64,000 nucleotides of DNA from Deltaproteobacteria bacterium (GTDB lineage: Bacteria > Myxococcota_A > Polyangia > Polyangiales > Polyangiaceae), in the NCBI GenBank assembly GCA_016875405.1, contig VGRJ01000006.1:1-64000 (forward strand), read 5' to 3'. Within the stretch, counting starts at the first letter, position 1, and the number at the start of each line of letters is the position of its first letter. Below, one piece after another: positions 1-9,419 of the stretch. The translations under genes and the position numbers were made by a program. Below the pieces are notes generated by a model. It was given only the letters and a program-made list of their open reading frames with translations, was not told the DNA's origin and made no database searches.

Positions 1-171
1 GAGGGAGGCCCGGGAAGGCGGCGCCGGAGGAGGATCCGGGAGTCAGGAGACCTGCCGTCGCGGCCGACACCGAGCCTTCGGAGGGAAGGCGCGTGACGCG
101 CAAGGTGCGTGTCTCCGCCTCTCCGCTCCGAGGTTCACCCTCCGGCGCGGGCGGCGCCGACGGATGCGAAC

Positions 172-1422
172 ATGACGAAATCGAAGCAACTCTCCAGCAC
201 CCTCTCTTTCGCTCTCTTGCTCGTCCCGAGCCTCACCATAATGGCCTGCGGCGACGATGGCGCAGACCCCTCGACGGCCGCATCGACGTCGGTCGCGAGC
301 GGCCAAGGCGGCGCGGGCGGGGCGATGAGCGGACGGGGCGGCGCGGGCGGCGCGGGCGGCGCGGGCGGCGCGGGCGGCGGCTCGACGGTCGAGTGCCTCG
401 ACGCCTCGAGCTACGCGGACGCCTTCGAGCTGCTGGCACCTGAGCTGTGCGTCGTGGCGCGCCACACGGCCCCCTTCGTTGTGGGCTTCGATGAGAACTT
501 CAAGGAGATCGCGCCGACCTGGGGCCGTCATGGCGGCCCTCTCACGCTCGCGCAGGAGGGGAACGCCTTCACGCTCACGCGCTGGAAGGTGCCGACGGGC
601 GCCGATGGCGCGCTCACCGTCGACACGATGCAAGGCCCCGTCGACACGGCGATCCCCTCGAACCTCGCACCGAGCGCGCTGTTCCTCAACGCCGCGGCGG
701 TGGATCTTCCGTTCGGCGGCTGGACCGCGATCGGCTGGGCCGAGTTCGGCAGCTCGAAGGGTGAGCTCCTCATGGTCGGCAAGGACGGCGTCGACAAGCG
801 CTTCGGTGTGACGTCGGTCTATGCCGTGGCCGGGCTCGCCGCGGCGAACAAGAGCCGCGTGCTCACGGCGAGCTCGTCGCCGCTCGGCGCGACCGGTACA
901 GACATCGGGCTCCATGCGACCGACCTCTGCGGCGCGGCGCTGTGCACCGGAGGCGCGGTCGCGGTGACCAAGGCAGGCGACGCGAGCGGCCCGGTCGCCA
1001 CGGACGCGACCGGCAACGCGTTCGCGGTGTTTCCGAACATCAGCAAGAACACCCAGCAAATCGTCGGCTACGCCGCGAGCGCCATCGCTCCTGGCGTCGC
1101 GCCCTCGGGCGGCGCGACGCTGGCGACGCTGGCGGGCTCGGGCACCGCGCTCGCGGCCCTCGCGCCGGACTCGGGCGGCGAAGGTCTTCTGTTCTTCCAG
1201 CCGGCGGTGATGTTCGTCCCCGGAGACGTGGTGGTGCAGCGCTTCACGGCGGTCGACTCGAAGACGCTCGCGGCGAAGGGCGCGACCGCGAAGGCGCTCG
1301 TACCGAAGGTCATGGGCACCGACGTGCGGCTCATGACGGATGGCGACGGCCGCCTGTGGGCGGCACTGCGAGTCGACGCGACCAAGCTCGAGAGCGTGTT
1401 CTTCGCGCTCGCACGCCGATAG
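172..1422 (+). CDS. Lipoprotein of unknown function with Gly-rich linker
   Basis: A predicted outer-membrane or periplasmic lipoprotein of 416 residues. The start at the ATG after an unlikely upstream extension gives a basic N-terminus, a hydrophobic stretch and a lipobox (TIMAC) with the lipidated Cys at residue 26. Mature residues about 40-72 are a low-complexity Gly/Ala linker encoded by repeated 9-base units, a common tether in myxobacterial lipoproteins. The remainder has no motif I recognise; its alternating hydrophobic pattern is compatible with a beta-propeller or other beta-rich fold, but that is a guess. It leads a run of three same-strand lipoprotein genes. Coding status is supported by strong third-position GC bias; function is unknown. 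Confidence 0.8.
   Translation: MTKSKQLSSTLSFALLLVPSLTIMACGDDGADPSTAASTSVASGQGGAGGAMSGRGGAGGAGGAGGAGGGSTVECLDASSYADAFELLAPELCVVARHTAPFVVGFDENFKEIAPTWGRHGGPLTLAQEGNAFTLTRWKVPTGADGALTVDTMQGPVDTAIPSNLAPSALFLNAAAVDLPFGGWTAIGWAEFGSSKGELLMVGKDGVDKRFGVTSVYAVAGLAAANKSRVLTASSSPLGATGTDIGLHATDLCGAALCTGGAVAVTKAGDASGPVATDATGNAFAVFPNISKNTQQIVGYAASAIAPGVAPSGGATLATLAGSGTALAALAPDSGGEGLLFFQPAVMFVPGDVVVQRFTAVDSKTLAAKGATAKALVPKVMGTDVRLMTDGDGRLWAALRVDATKLESVFFALARR
337..381 (+). repeat. Short tandem 9-base repeat encoding (Gly-Gly-Ala)n
   Basis: About five copies of a gcgggcggc-type unit in tandem, in frame inside the lipoprotein gene. It encodes the flexible Gly-Gly-Ala tether just after the lipid anchor. Because the unit length is a multiple of three, copy-number change would alter tether length and not the reading frame. 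Confidence 0.7.
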
Positions 1423-1492
1423 TCGATGAGCCTGGGTGGCGCGCCGAAGCTGGCGAGCGACGCGGCGGCGCGCTATCCTGCTTAAATCCTTC

Positions 1493-3034
1493 ATGCGATT
1501 TGCTTACGCTCTGGGGCTGGCCGCCTCGCTCATGGCCACCCTCGTCGTCGGATGTGACGAGCGCTCTCGCGAGCCACGACCGACCGAGAAGCCGCCGACG
1601 CCCGTAGTCTCGGCCTCGATTACGTTCGTCCAGGACGGCCCCCTCACGCTCGCTCCGGGCGAGTCTGCCTCGCTCATGGTCGAGACCACTCCGCCCAACG
1701 AATACCCGATTCAGTTTCGCCTCGTCGGGGACTCGCTGGACGCCTCACTCGACACCGCGAAGACCATCACCGGAGCCGACGGGCGCGCAACGCTCGAGCT
1801 GCGCGCGCCGAAACAGGCCACCACGTTCGCGGTGCGCGCGACCATCGAAGGCGGACCAAGCCGAGACCTCGTCGTCTCGGTGAGCGGCCAGGGGTTCGTC
1901 ACGCTCGAAGTGATTCCATCGTACCTCGGCAATCGCGCCATCGAGTCTTGGACCGCCCTGGCGGTGACCGGCACGACGTGCGCCGCGCTCGCGCCCAAGG
2001 CTCCGGCGGATCCCGACGGCGCGCTCTCCGCCACGGCGGCGGTCGGCGCGACGCTGCTCGTGTCCGAGGTCCCGGTCGGTCCCGCGCTCGCGGTCGTGGT
2101 GCGCTCGGAGAAGCACGTCTGGGGCTGCGCCGACGCCGCTGGGCTTGGACCTGGGAGCATCGGCAAGGTCGAGGTCCCGGTGACGAATCGGCCGCTCGAC
2201 ACGACCGACAGCTCCGTGGACGTGACGCTCGAGATCGTGCCCGAGAAGCTCGGATGGCTGGCGACGCTCGACGCGACGCGGGCGGCCATGCTCGCGTCGT
2301 TCACCGTGAACGGCACCGAAGCGGAGACGCTGCGAGCCGCGATGTTCGCTGCGGCGGCGAACGCGAAGGAGCTCGACGAGAGCGCGTGGCTCGCGGCGCT
2401 CGCGGCGCGACTTGGAGACCCCGGGGCCCGCCCCACCGCGGCGCTCGCAGCGCTCGCGACCACACTCCCGGACGAGGCCCCGACGCTCCGCGGTCGGACG
2501 AGCGGCCTCGACGCCTCGCACGCGGTCTTCACGCTGGCGACGTTCGGCACGCTCGACGTCTCCTCCGCTGGTGGCCCGACCGAGCACCTCATATCGCTCA
2601 CCGTCGACCCGAACGATCAGGTTCATCTCGGCGGCGCGCTGTTCCTGATGCCGTCGCGCTACCTCGGCGCACGCCTCGAGGCCGCCGTGGCGGTCGATCC
2701 TGGGACTCCGACGCTCCCCGCGTGGCTCGCGAAGAAGCTCGGCTGCACGACGCTCGAGGTGCCCGTCACCGAAGCGTGCAACTCGAGCTGCGTCCGGTCT
2801 GCCTGCGAGCAAGGGATCGCGAACCTCTGGGAACACGCGCTCGACACTTCGGTGACCCTCGGCCTGCACGCGGAGGTCGCGTTGACCGTGACGGGCGCCG
2901 CGACAATGGACGACGAGATGCGCCTCTCGGGGTTCGACGGCAGCTGGCTCGGCGTGATGAAGAGCGGCGACGTCGTCACGAAGATGTCGGGCTCGGCCGT
3001 CGGTGTTCCGGCGAACGACGCCCCCGCGAACTGA
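1493..3034 (+). CDS. Lipoprotein with N-terminal Ig-like domain, unknown function
   Basis: Predicted lipoprotein of 513 residues. The ATG chosen starts a compact signal peptide with lipobox LVVGC, Cys at residue 21; the upstream in-frame extension is Arg-rich and unlikely. Residues about 40-135 alternate beta strands and end in a Gly-Gln turn, resembling bacterial Ig-like (Big/invasin) modules. The region from about 255 to 330 is Ala-rich and probably helical. A Cys-rich patch near residue 420-440 (CNSSCVRSAC) could form disulfides in the periplasm. It lies 70 bases after the preceding lipoprotein gene on the same strand. I do not recognise a family. Confidence 0.8.
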   Translation: MRFAYALGLAASLMATLVVGCDERSREPRPTEKPPTPVVSASITFVQDGPLTLAPGESASLMVETTPPNEYPIQFRLVGDSLDASLDTAKTITGADGRATLELRAPKQATTFAVRATIEGGPSRDLVVSVSGQGFVTLEVIPSYLGNRAIESWTALAVTGTTCAALAPKAPADPDGALSATAAVGATLLVSEVPVGPALAVVVRSEKHVWGCADAAGLGPGSIGKVEVPVTNRPLDTTDSSVDVTLEIVPEKLGWLATLDATRAAMLASFTVNGTEAETLRAAMFAAAANAKELDESAWLAALAARLGDPGARPTAALAALATTLPDEAPTLRGRTSGLDASHAVFTLATFGTLDVSSAGGPTEHLISLTVDPNDQVHLGGALFLMPSRYLGARLEAAVAVDPGTPTLPAWLAKKLGCTTLEVPVTEACNSSCVRSACEQGIANLWEHALDTSVTLGLHAEVALTVTGAATMDDEMRLSGFDGSWLGVMKSGDVVTKMSGSAVGVPANDAPAN

Positions 3035-3101
3035 GCGCGAGCGTTCATGCACGCCACTCGCGGTAGCTGACAGGCGAGAGCCGATGGCCTAGGTAGTTAC
3101 G

Positions 3102-6083
3102 ATGCATCGATGGTTCCCTCTCGCTTCCGCGCTCGTCGTCCCTCTCCTCGCGGGCGTTGCGTGTGAGCCCGCCGAACCCGAGCTTCCACCTGGGACCCCC
3201 GAACCCACCATCCCCACCGGCGAGTTGTGCCTCGAGCCCGCGCCGATCTTCGTGTCCACGCGCTTCGAGCCCGACTTCGTCGTCCTTGCACCAGGTCAGA
3301 AGCGGAAGGTTCGCGTCGCGGTCGACCCGGATTTCTGCGCGCCGGTCCCGCTGACGTTCACCTCGAGCGACCCCGCTGTCGCAGCCGCGCCGAAGATGCG
3401 CACCATCACCTACGGTCAGCCGACGCTCGATCTCGAGGTCACGGGCGCGACGCTCGGCGAGGCGACGCTCACGGTCTCGATCCCCAAGGGCGACGGGACC
3501 GACGCGACCGGCACGCTCGCGGTCGAGGTGCGCGCCGCCACGGCGCTCGCCTGCGCCGCGGAAGACGACGGCGCACCGACCCTGCTCGAGGCCGGAAAGA
3601 CCTCCGCGACGCCGGGCAGCGTCGCCGGCAAAGGCGCGCTCGCCAACGCCGCGATCTTCATGTCGAAGGGCGCCGACGCGCCGAACTACGGGAGCTTCCT
3701 GTGGAGCGTCGCGCCGTTCGAAGCATCGGTCGCCTGCGCGAAGGATCTCACGCCGTCGGGTTACGTAGCGCTCGGCCCGGCGGTCACCTTCGGCCCAACC
3801 GAGAAGGTCTTTCCTAGAGACATGGCGATGGAGGTCCCAGTGAACCCAGCGCGCATGCCGGACGCGGCACGCTGGCGCCACGTCGAGGTCGTCTACAGCG
3901 GGCCAAAATTCAAGGCGCCGCGCGTCGTCGCCGTCACCAACCCGCGTCCGTACCGCAAGGCCGATGGGAGCTGGACGTTGCGCTTCGAAGCGCCGCGACT
4001 CGGCACCTACCAGGTCGTCGTGAAGGCCGTCGCCGGCACCGAGAAGCGGCAGCGCCGGCTCACGCATCGCGCGGTAATCGGCGTCTCGATGGGCGGCGCA
4101 GGGACCGCGCAGTTCGGGCTGCGCCACCATGACCTGTTCGACGTGATAGCTCCGCTCGGAGGTCCCGTCGACTGGACCTGGCTCGCGAATCACCTCGAAG
4201 AGAATCACACCGCCGGATTCCGACCGATCGCGCCGGGGACCAAGCTCGAGGACATCGCGCTCGAGTCCAAGAGCTGCACCACGAGCGCGGACTGCGCGCC
4301 CGACGAGACGTGCCTCGGGGTGCTCGCGAGCCCGCCGACGAACGGCAAGTGCCGCATCATGCCGACGAGCGACGAGCCCTACGAGCACCCGTCGTCGTTC
4401 AACGCATGGTGGGCCGAGTTTCCCCGAACGGGCAACGGCGGCAACTTCGATCGCGAGGAGTACATCCAGATCTTCCGCGATCTGTCGCTCATGTTCGGCA
4501 ATCCGAACGGTTACAACCCCGAGCAGCTGAACCTGCCGGCCGGCGTCGACCCGAAGCACCCGAGCGTGGTCGGCGACCACGAGGGCGACGCCTGCAGCGT
4601 CTACGTCGATCCGCTCGAGGGCGACCCCAACGAGGCGAAGCAGAAGGAGCGCTGGAGCAAGTGCCCGAAGGAGCGCTGCAAGTACACCCAGACGCTCTCC
4701 AACTACTACGACGACGAGTTCAACCCGGACGGGACGTTCCCGGTCATCACCTTCTGCGACGGTAGCGACCAGCAAGAGGCGCTCTCGCCCTGGGCCAACA
4801 CCTGGGTGGACTCGGGCAACGACTCGCCGATGGAGGTCGCGCTGGCGGTCGACTATAACGGCAACGGGAAGCGCGACGAGCTCGAGCCGATCATTCGAGC
4901 AGGGCATGAGCCATGGGACGACTGGGGCACGGACGGGACCCCGAGCGCGATGGAGCCGGGGTACGGCGCCGGCGACCTCGACCCCGCGGGAGATGACTAC
5001 GACCCGCAGTACAACCCGACCGGCACCGAGGGCGATCACCGCTTCCAGCCGGGCGAGCCCTACCGCGACCACGGCCTCGACGGCGTCGCCGACACCGCCT
5101 CGAGCCCCTACGACGACGGCGAGGGAGACGGGAAGTTCACGGTCGCGCCAGGCCTGCAGCGCATTTGGGACTACGACCCGCACACGATCGCGCGCGGGTG
5201 GCCGAGCTCGGCCCCGAAGGTGCTCGACGACGAGGCGATCCGCCGCTTTGACCTGTGGACCGACGGCGGCATGCGCGACCTGTTCAACTTCGCGGTCGCG
5301 GCGCGCCATCTCGCCGGCACCTTCCTCGCGCGCGGTCGCACCACCGCGTTCTACAGCGACTTCAACGTCCCGCTCGGCCTGGATCCGGCAAACCCCAACG
5401 GCTACAACCCCGGCCGCGTGTTCTACGAGGACCTGCCCGGTGTGGTCTTCATGCGCTACGGCCATGACGAGCCGACGGCGCAACACATCGAGGACGGTTC
5501 GGGGCAGCACGTCGGGACCGCGATCGAGGTGACGGCACGGCTCCAGTCCGCGCTCTACTTCATCGGCTCGCGCTGGCCCGATGCCCCGAGCGCGCTCTCG
5601 CCGACGACCGCCGACGACCCTGCGGAGGGCATTGACAACTGTCAAGTCGCTGGCAACTGCAACTTCTCGTTCACCGCCAGCGACGGACGCACCGGCCCGG
5701 TCGCGATCTCGCTTCCGCCCGGCTACGGCCACCAGGAGCTGCAGGGAGAGCGCTACCCGGTCATCTACATGCTGCACGGGTACGGCATGAAGCCCGACGA
5801 CCTTCAGGCGGCGATCGTCTTCCTGAAGAACTGGATGAACGGTGGCTCCGACTCGCAGCACAGGCGGCTGAAGAAGGCGATCCTCGTCTATGTCGACGGC
5901 CGCTGCCGTGCGCCCGAGGGTAACGACGGTGAGACGCACGCCGAGTGCATTCGCGGCAGCTTCTTCACCGACAGCATCCGACCCAACGGCCCGCAGATGG
6001 ACCGCTGGTGGCTCGAGCTGATGGACGAGATCGACAAGCGCTACCGCACGATGGGCGAGTCGGTCGTCGAGTGGACCGACTGA
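3102..6083 (+). CDS. Lipoprotein with Ig-like domain and circularly permuted esterase-like domain
   Basis: A 993-residue predicted lipoprotein (lipobox GVAC, Cys21). Residues about 40-140 look Ig-like. Residues 327-332 read GVSMGG, the nucleophile elbow of the esterase D/putative esterase alpha/beta-hydrolase family (Ser329), followed by the usual LFDVIAPLGG strand. The segment that normally lies before that elbow occurs at the very end of the protein: strand YPVIYML, oxyanion motif HGYG at 892-895, then a helix ending DEIDKRYRT. This order is a circular permutation. Between the halves lies a large insertion with an EF-hand-like loop at 584-595 (D-x-N-x-N-G-x-x-D-x-x-E), Asp-rich stretches and a possible catalytic His near residue 803. 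It is likely a surface or periplasmic esterase; substrate unknown. Confidence 0.8.
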   Translation: MHRWFPLASALVVPLLAGVACEPAEPELPPGTPEPTIPTGELCLEPAPIFVSTRFEPDFVVLAPGQKRKVRVAVDPDFCAPVPLTFTSSDPAVAAAPKMRTITYGQPTLDLEVTGATLGEATLTVSIPKGDGTDATGTLAVEVRAATALACAAEDDGAPTLLEAGKTSATPGSVAGKGALANAAIFMSKGADAPNYGSFLWSVAPFEASVACAKDLTPSGYVALGPAVTFGPTEKVFPRDMAMEVPVNPARMPDAARWRHVEVVYSGPKFKAPRVVAVTNPRPYRKADGSWTLRFEAPRLGTYQVVVKAVAGTEKRQRRLTHRAVIGVSMGGAGTAQFGLRHHDLFDVIAPLGGPVDWTWLANHLEENHTAGFRPIAPGTKLEDIALESKSCTTSADCAPDETCLGVLASPPTNGKCRIMPTSDEPYEHPSSFNAWWAEFPRTGNGGNFDREEYIQIFRDLSLMFGNPNGYNPEQLNLPAGVDPKHPSVVGDHEGDACSVYVDPLEGDPNEAKQKERWSKCPKERCKYTQTLSNYYDDEFNPDGTFPVITFCDGSDQQEALSPWANTWVDSGNDSPMEVALAVDYNGNGKRDELEPIIRAGHEPWDDWGTDGTPSAMEPGYGAGDLDPAGDDYDPQYNPTGTEGDHRFQPGEPYRDHGLDGVADTASSPYDDGEGDGKFTVAPGLQRIWDYDPHTIARGWPSSAPKVLDDEAIRRFDLWTDGGMRDLFNFAVAARHLAGTFLARGRTTAFYSDFNVPLGLDPANPNGYNPGRVFYEDLPGVVFMRYGHDEPTAQHIEDGSGQHVGTAIEVTARLQSALYFIGSRWPDAPSALSPTTADDPAEGIDNCQVAGNCNFSFTASDGRTGPVAISLPPGYGHQELQGERYPVIYMLHGYGMKPDDLQAAIVFLKNWMNGGSDSQHRRLKKAILVYVDGRCRAPEGNDGETHAECIRGSFFTDSIRPNGPQMDRWWLELMDEIDKRYRTMGESVVEWTD

Positions 6084-6088
6084 GCGAC

Positions 6089-6109
6089 GCGCGCCTCGCC
6101 GCAGCGCGC
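6089..6109. terminator. GC-rich hairpin between convergent genes
   Basis: A GCGCGC arm at 6089-6094 pairs perfectly with GCGCGC at 6104-6109 across a 9-base loop, filling the 27-base gap between two convergent lipoprotein genes. There is no U-tract, so a role in bidirectional termination is inference from placement. Confidence 0.4.
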
Positions 6110-6110
6110 C

Positions 6111-9100
6111 TCATGGGGAGCTGCAGTCGAGGACGTGCCTCGTCGATTTGCCGGGCTCGAGCGCGACGAGCGGCAAGGCACCAACGGGAGCAACCGTTCG
6201 CGGTGCGGGCGCGGTCGGCTTGTCGAGCGTGACGCCACGCGCGGCGCGTCCGACGAGGCCTTCGACGCAGCTGCCCGCGGGGTCGAGTCGGAGCAGGAGC
6301 TCGACACCATCGACGTGAGCCTTCGCGCCGACGACGTCGACCGCCGTGGCGGTGAACGCAGGGAGCTCGACGAGCCAGCCGTCATCGTCTGCGTCGCAGC
6401 GCCGCAGCCTGGTCCCGAGGGTGTCGAGGCTGATGCGCTCTGCCTTGCCGGGCGAGCCGGTCGCCGAGTCGAGCGGGAAGACCGCGACCTCGGCGGGGCG
6501 AGAAGGCCCGAGCTCGTCAGCCGGTAGCGAGACCAAGAGCCCGAGAGCGCTCTCGTCAAAGCGGCGGACGAGGCTGATGGGCGCGATGGACTGCTGCCGG
6601 CCGCCTCCAAGGCGTCGCAGCGCCGCGATCGGCGCGACCTCGTCGATGTCGGCGCGCCACAGCTCGACGACGTGTCGAGTCGCCTCCTCGACGAGAAAAT
6701 ACCAACGCCGACCGACGCGAACCGCGCCGCGCTCCATCGGTCGCCGCAGGGTGCGCGGGGCAGGCAGGATCGCAGGCGCCTCACCTTCGACCGCCGAGAA
6801 GAGCTCGCAGGGCGAGGCGTTGGCGCGGCACACGCTGACGAGCGCCGCACGGCCAGCAGGGTCGCGCACCGCGTACCACTGCATGAAGCCGCCGCTCGGG
6901 CGAGGACCGAAGAGCTCGAGCGCGCCATCGAGATCGGCCCAAGGGGAACGCCCGCGCGCGGTTGACCGGATCGAATCGGTCGGAGCGAACCGATCCTCGA
7001 AGCGGATCTGCCACCACCCCGACTTCGACCAGGACGTCGCCTTGGGGCCCCAGGCGTAGACGTGGGCGCGGCTCGAGGTCGATGAGAAGGTCGGCTTCCC
7101 GACGCCGATCTCTCCCTGCCCGAGCGCCGGTGGAGGCGCCTCGACGAAGTCGACCCATCCGCGCGCGGCGGGGTCGTCGTTGCCCCTCGACGCGACGGGC
7201 GGCGGGGCCTTCGCAGCGGCGCCCGATGCGGTCTTCGTCATCGGGCCACGCCCCGCGCGAGGCGTGGGCGCGGCTCCAGGCGACGCGGTGCGCGAAGGCG
7301 AATCGGGCCTCGCACGAGCAGGGGCAGGCGCTCCGAACACGGAAGGCCGCGCCGCGGGCGCGGAGGAGCTCGCGACCGGAGGCGATGCCTTCGATGCGGC
7401 GGGCGGACGAGGGGCTCCGGCCCGAGACGGGCGCACCGTGCAGCGGAGCGGGAGGCTCGGCGGCACCTCGAGCGGAGCGACGCGGCTCGGCGGCTCCGGC
7501 GCGTCCACGAAGCGCCGCTGCGGATCGGGGCTCCCCCAACCGACGCGCGTCCAGCCGGGCAAGACGCACCCGACCCCGGTGCAGCCCGACACGGTGGTGT
7601 TCGCCCCGGAGGGGAGCGCGGGCAGCGTGAACCGCGACCAGGTTCGGCCGCCGTCGAGCGACTCGTGCGCGGTGTCACCGACGAGGACGAGCGCACGCTC
7701 TTCGCTGAAGAGCCCGCGCGCAGGGGCGTCGACGAGCGCACCGAGCGCGACGCGACCATCGTGGCCGACGGTCACGCCGACGATGCGACCGCCAGCCTCG
7801 ACCCAACCGCCGAGGCCGCCCCCCTCGTTCTCCCACATGCCCTCGAGCCACAGCCCTTCGCGCGCGACGCGCGACGCGAGGGTTGGCTCGTCTGGCAAGG
7901 CCAGCGAGGCCGACTTGACGGATGTCATTGGAAGAACGTGCACGGAGCCGTCCGCCCCGGGACGCGGCGGCACCACGACCGCGGTGCGCCCGTCGCGGAG
8001 CCCGACGACGCGCTCGACCCCCACCTCGCCCTTGATCGTGATCTCTCGCTCGGGGCGGACTCCGTCGAGCACGCAGTAGCGCCGCACCGACGTCACCCCC
8101 GCGAGAGGCCCCTGCCCGTCGCTCGACCTCCGCGGGGCGAGCTCGACGACCTCGCGCGCGGGGCTCCTGTCCGCGCCGCACGCGCCCCGCACCACGAGCT
8201 GGCCGTTCCCGCTCGGCGCGACGAAGCGCGGCTCGTCGAAGCGTCGCACCTCGGAGAGGCGGAGCGGCGGCTCGTAACGGAGGACGCTCGTCGGCCCGCG
8301 CTCGCTCGTGCAGACGAACCCGAGCGAGTCCGCGAGACGAACCCCCTGACACGACGCGAGCTCGTCGGCGTACGCGTGCTCCGCGAGCGCGACCACCTTG
8401 CCCTCGGGCAACGCGATGCGGGCGAGCTTGCCGAGGCTCGCGACGAGCGCGCTGCTCGCGGAGTCGGTCACGCCGCGCGAGAGCGCGAGGCGCAGCGGTG
8501 CTTCTCCGAGCACGAGAGGCTTCGGGAGCTCGACCTCTTCGGTATCCGCGACGAGGTCCCCGCGCTCCTCGTTCGTGACGCGCACGGCGCGCCCCTCGGC
8601 ATCGAGACGCACGCGCCCGCCATCCGTCAAGAGCACGGCGTCGTCGTCCTCGACGAACACCGAGCGGAGCTCGTCCACCTCGGGAATTTCGTGCCACGTC
8701 GCGCCGCCGTCATAGGTCGCGAGAGGGCCGAGGAGGTCCGCGTCGGCGACGGCTCGCCAACCGTCGATGAAGCTCATCACTCCGAGCGATGTTGCGAGCG
8801 GCAACGGACCGTTCGGCGCGAGTCGCCCGTCCTCGGCCTCGAGCGCTAGCACCGAGTTGTAGCGTCCGCGCAGGTACAGCCGGTCGAACCCCGGCACGAC
8901 ATCGACGACCGTGCGTCCAAGCGTCGCGAGCGGCACGAGCGGGCCTGCCCACGAGCGCGCGCGCCACAGCATCGTGCCGCGAGGCCCCGACTGGTAGAAC
9001 ACGAAGCCACCGCCGAGCCGATCGGGGAGCTCGACGACCTCGACGGCGCCCGCCGGAAAGAGCTCGCGCCCGCGCTCGACGAGCCCGCCCTCATGGACGG

Positions 9101-9320
9101 ACACGCGAAGCCTCCCCACCAGGTAGAGCGCGGCCCCGGCGCGTCGGAATCGCGGCGCGATCGTCGACTCGTCGAGCAATGGGAAGAGCTCTCCCGACGC
9201 GAGCGACCTCGGCGCATCGAGGACCGCGGGCGCGGGAGCGACGGCAGGAGGCAAGGTGGGCGCGGTGCTCGGGGCGCAGCCGCTCGCGAGGAGCGCGAGG
9301 ACCAGAGACGAGCGACGCAT
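6111..9320 (-). CDS. Large lipoprotein with Asp-box (BNR-like) motifs
   Basis: Predicted lipoprotein of 1069 residues with a very short signal peptide and lipobox LASGC (Cys15). Two Asp-box-like motifs are visible (DGGATW and SLDGGRTWSRF), typical of beta-propellers of the sialidase, BNR or Vps10 type. A long Pro/Ala/Ser-rich linker around residues 640-720 divides the protein into two halves. The second half again has repeated Trp-containing beta-strand patterns. A catalytic site is not evident, so a binding or structural propeller on the cell surface is more likely than an enzyme. It is convergent with the permuted esterase gene and divergent from asd. Start ATG is unambiguous. Confidence 0.75.
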   Translation of the reverse strand: MRRSSLVLALLASGCAPSTAPTLPPAVAPAPAVLDAPRSLASGELFPLLDESTIAPRFRRAGAALYLVGRLRVSVHEGGLVERGRELFPAGAVEVVELPDRLGGGFVFYQSGPRGTMLWRARSWAGPLVPLATLGRTVVDVVPGFDRLYLRGRYNSVLALEAEDGRLAPNGPLPLATSLGVMSFIDGWRAVADADLLGPLATYDGGATWHEIPEVDELRSVFVEDDDAVLLTDGGRVRLDAEGRAVRVTNEERGDLVADTEEVELPKPLVLGEAPLRLALSRGVTDSASSALVASLGKLARIALPEGKVVALAEHAYADELASCQGVRLADSLGFVCTSERGPTSVLRYEPPLRLSEVRRFDEPRFVAPSGNGQLVVRGACGADRSPAREVVELAPRRSSDGQGPLAGVTSVRRYCVLDGVRPEREITIKGEVGVERVVGLRDGRTAVVVPPRPGADGSVHVLPMTSVKSASLALPDEPTLASRVAREGLWLEGMWENEGGGLGGWVEAGGRIVGVTVGHDGRVALGALVDAPARGLFSEERALVLVGDTAHESLDGGRTWSRFTLPALPSGANTTVSGCTGVGCVLPGWTRVGWGSPDPQRRFVDAPEPPSRVAPLEVPPSLPLRCTVRPSRAGAPRPPAASKASPPVASSSAPAARPSVFGAPAPARARPDSPSRTASPGAAPTPRAGRGPMTKTASGAAAKAPPPVASRGNDDPAARGWVDFVEAPPPALGQGEIGVGKPTFSSTSSRAHVYAWGPKATSWSKSGWWQIRFEDRFAPTDSIRSTARGRSPWADLDGALELFGPRPSGGFMQWYAVRDPAGRAALVSVCRANASPCELFSAVEGEAPAILPAPRTLRRPMERGAVRVGRRWYFLVEEATRHVVELWRADIDEVAPIAALRRLGGGRQQSIAPISLVRRFDESALGLLVSLPADELGPSRPAEVAVFPLDSATGSPGKAERISLDTLGTRLRRCDADDDGWLVELPAFTATAVDVVGAKAHVDGVELLLRLDPAGSCVEGLVGRAARGVTLDKPTAPAPRTVAPVGALPLVALEPGKSTRHVLDCSSP

Positions 9321-9419
9321 CAGGCGAGGGTTCTAGCAGGTTTTTGGCTCGGCCGCGCCGAGCGACCCTGTGCCCCGCGACGAGTTGCGGACGCCCCCGC
9401 GACGTGCGAACAACCTCGC

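Noticed and set aside
1-171. Possible partial gene at the left edge
   Set aside because: No frame here has a plausible protein pattern or a start/stop leading into a recognisable domain. It looks intergenic.
337-381. Short 9-base tandem repeat as a phase-variable switch
   Set aside because: Unit length is a multiple of three, so copy change would not shift the frame. It only alters tether length.
3045-5939. A very long antisense frame (964 codons) on the minus strand
   Set aside because: It is the mirror of the permuted esterase gene in GC-rich DNA. The translation is Arg/Val/Ala-rich, with no domain, and the plus strand encodes a lipoprotein with signal peptide and motifs.
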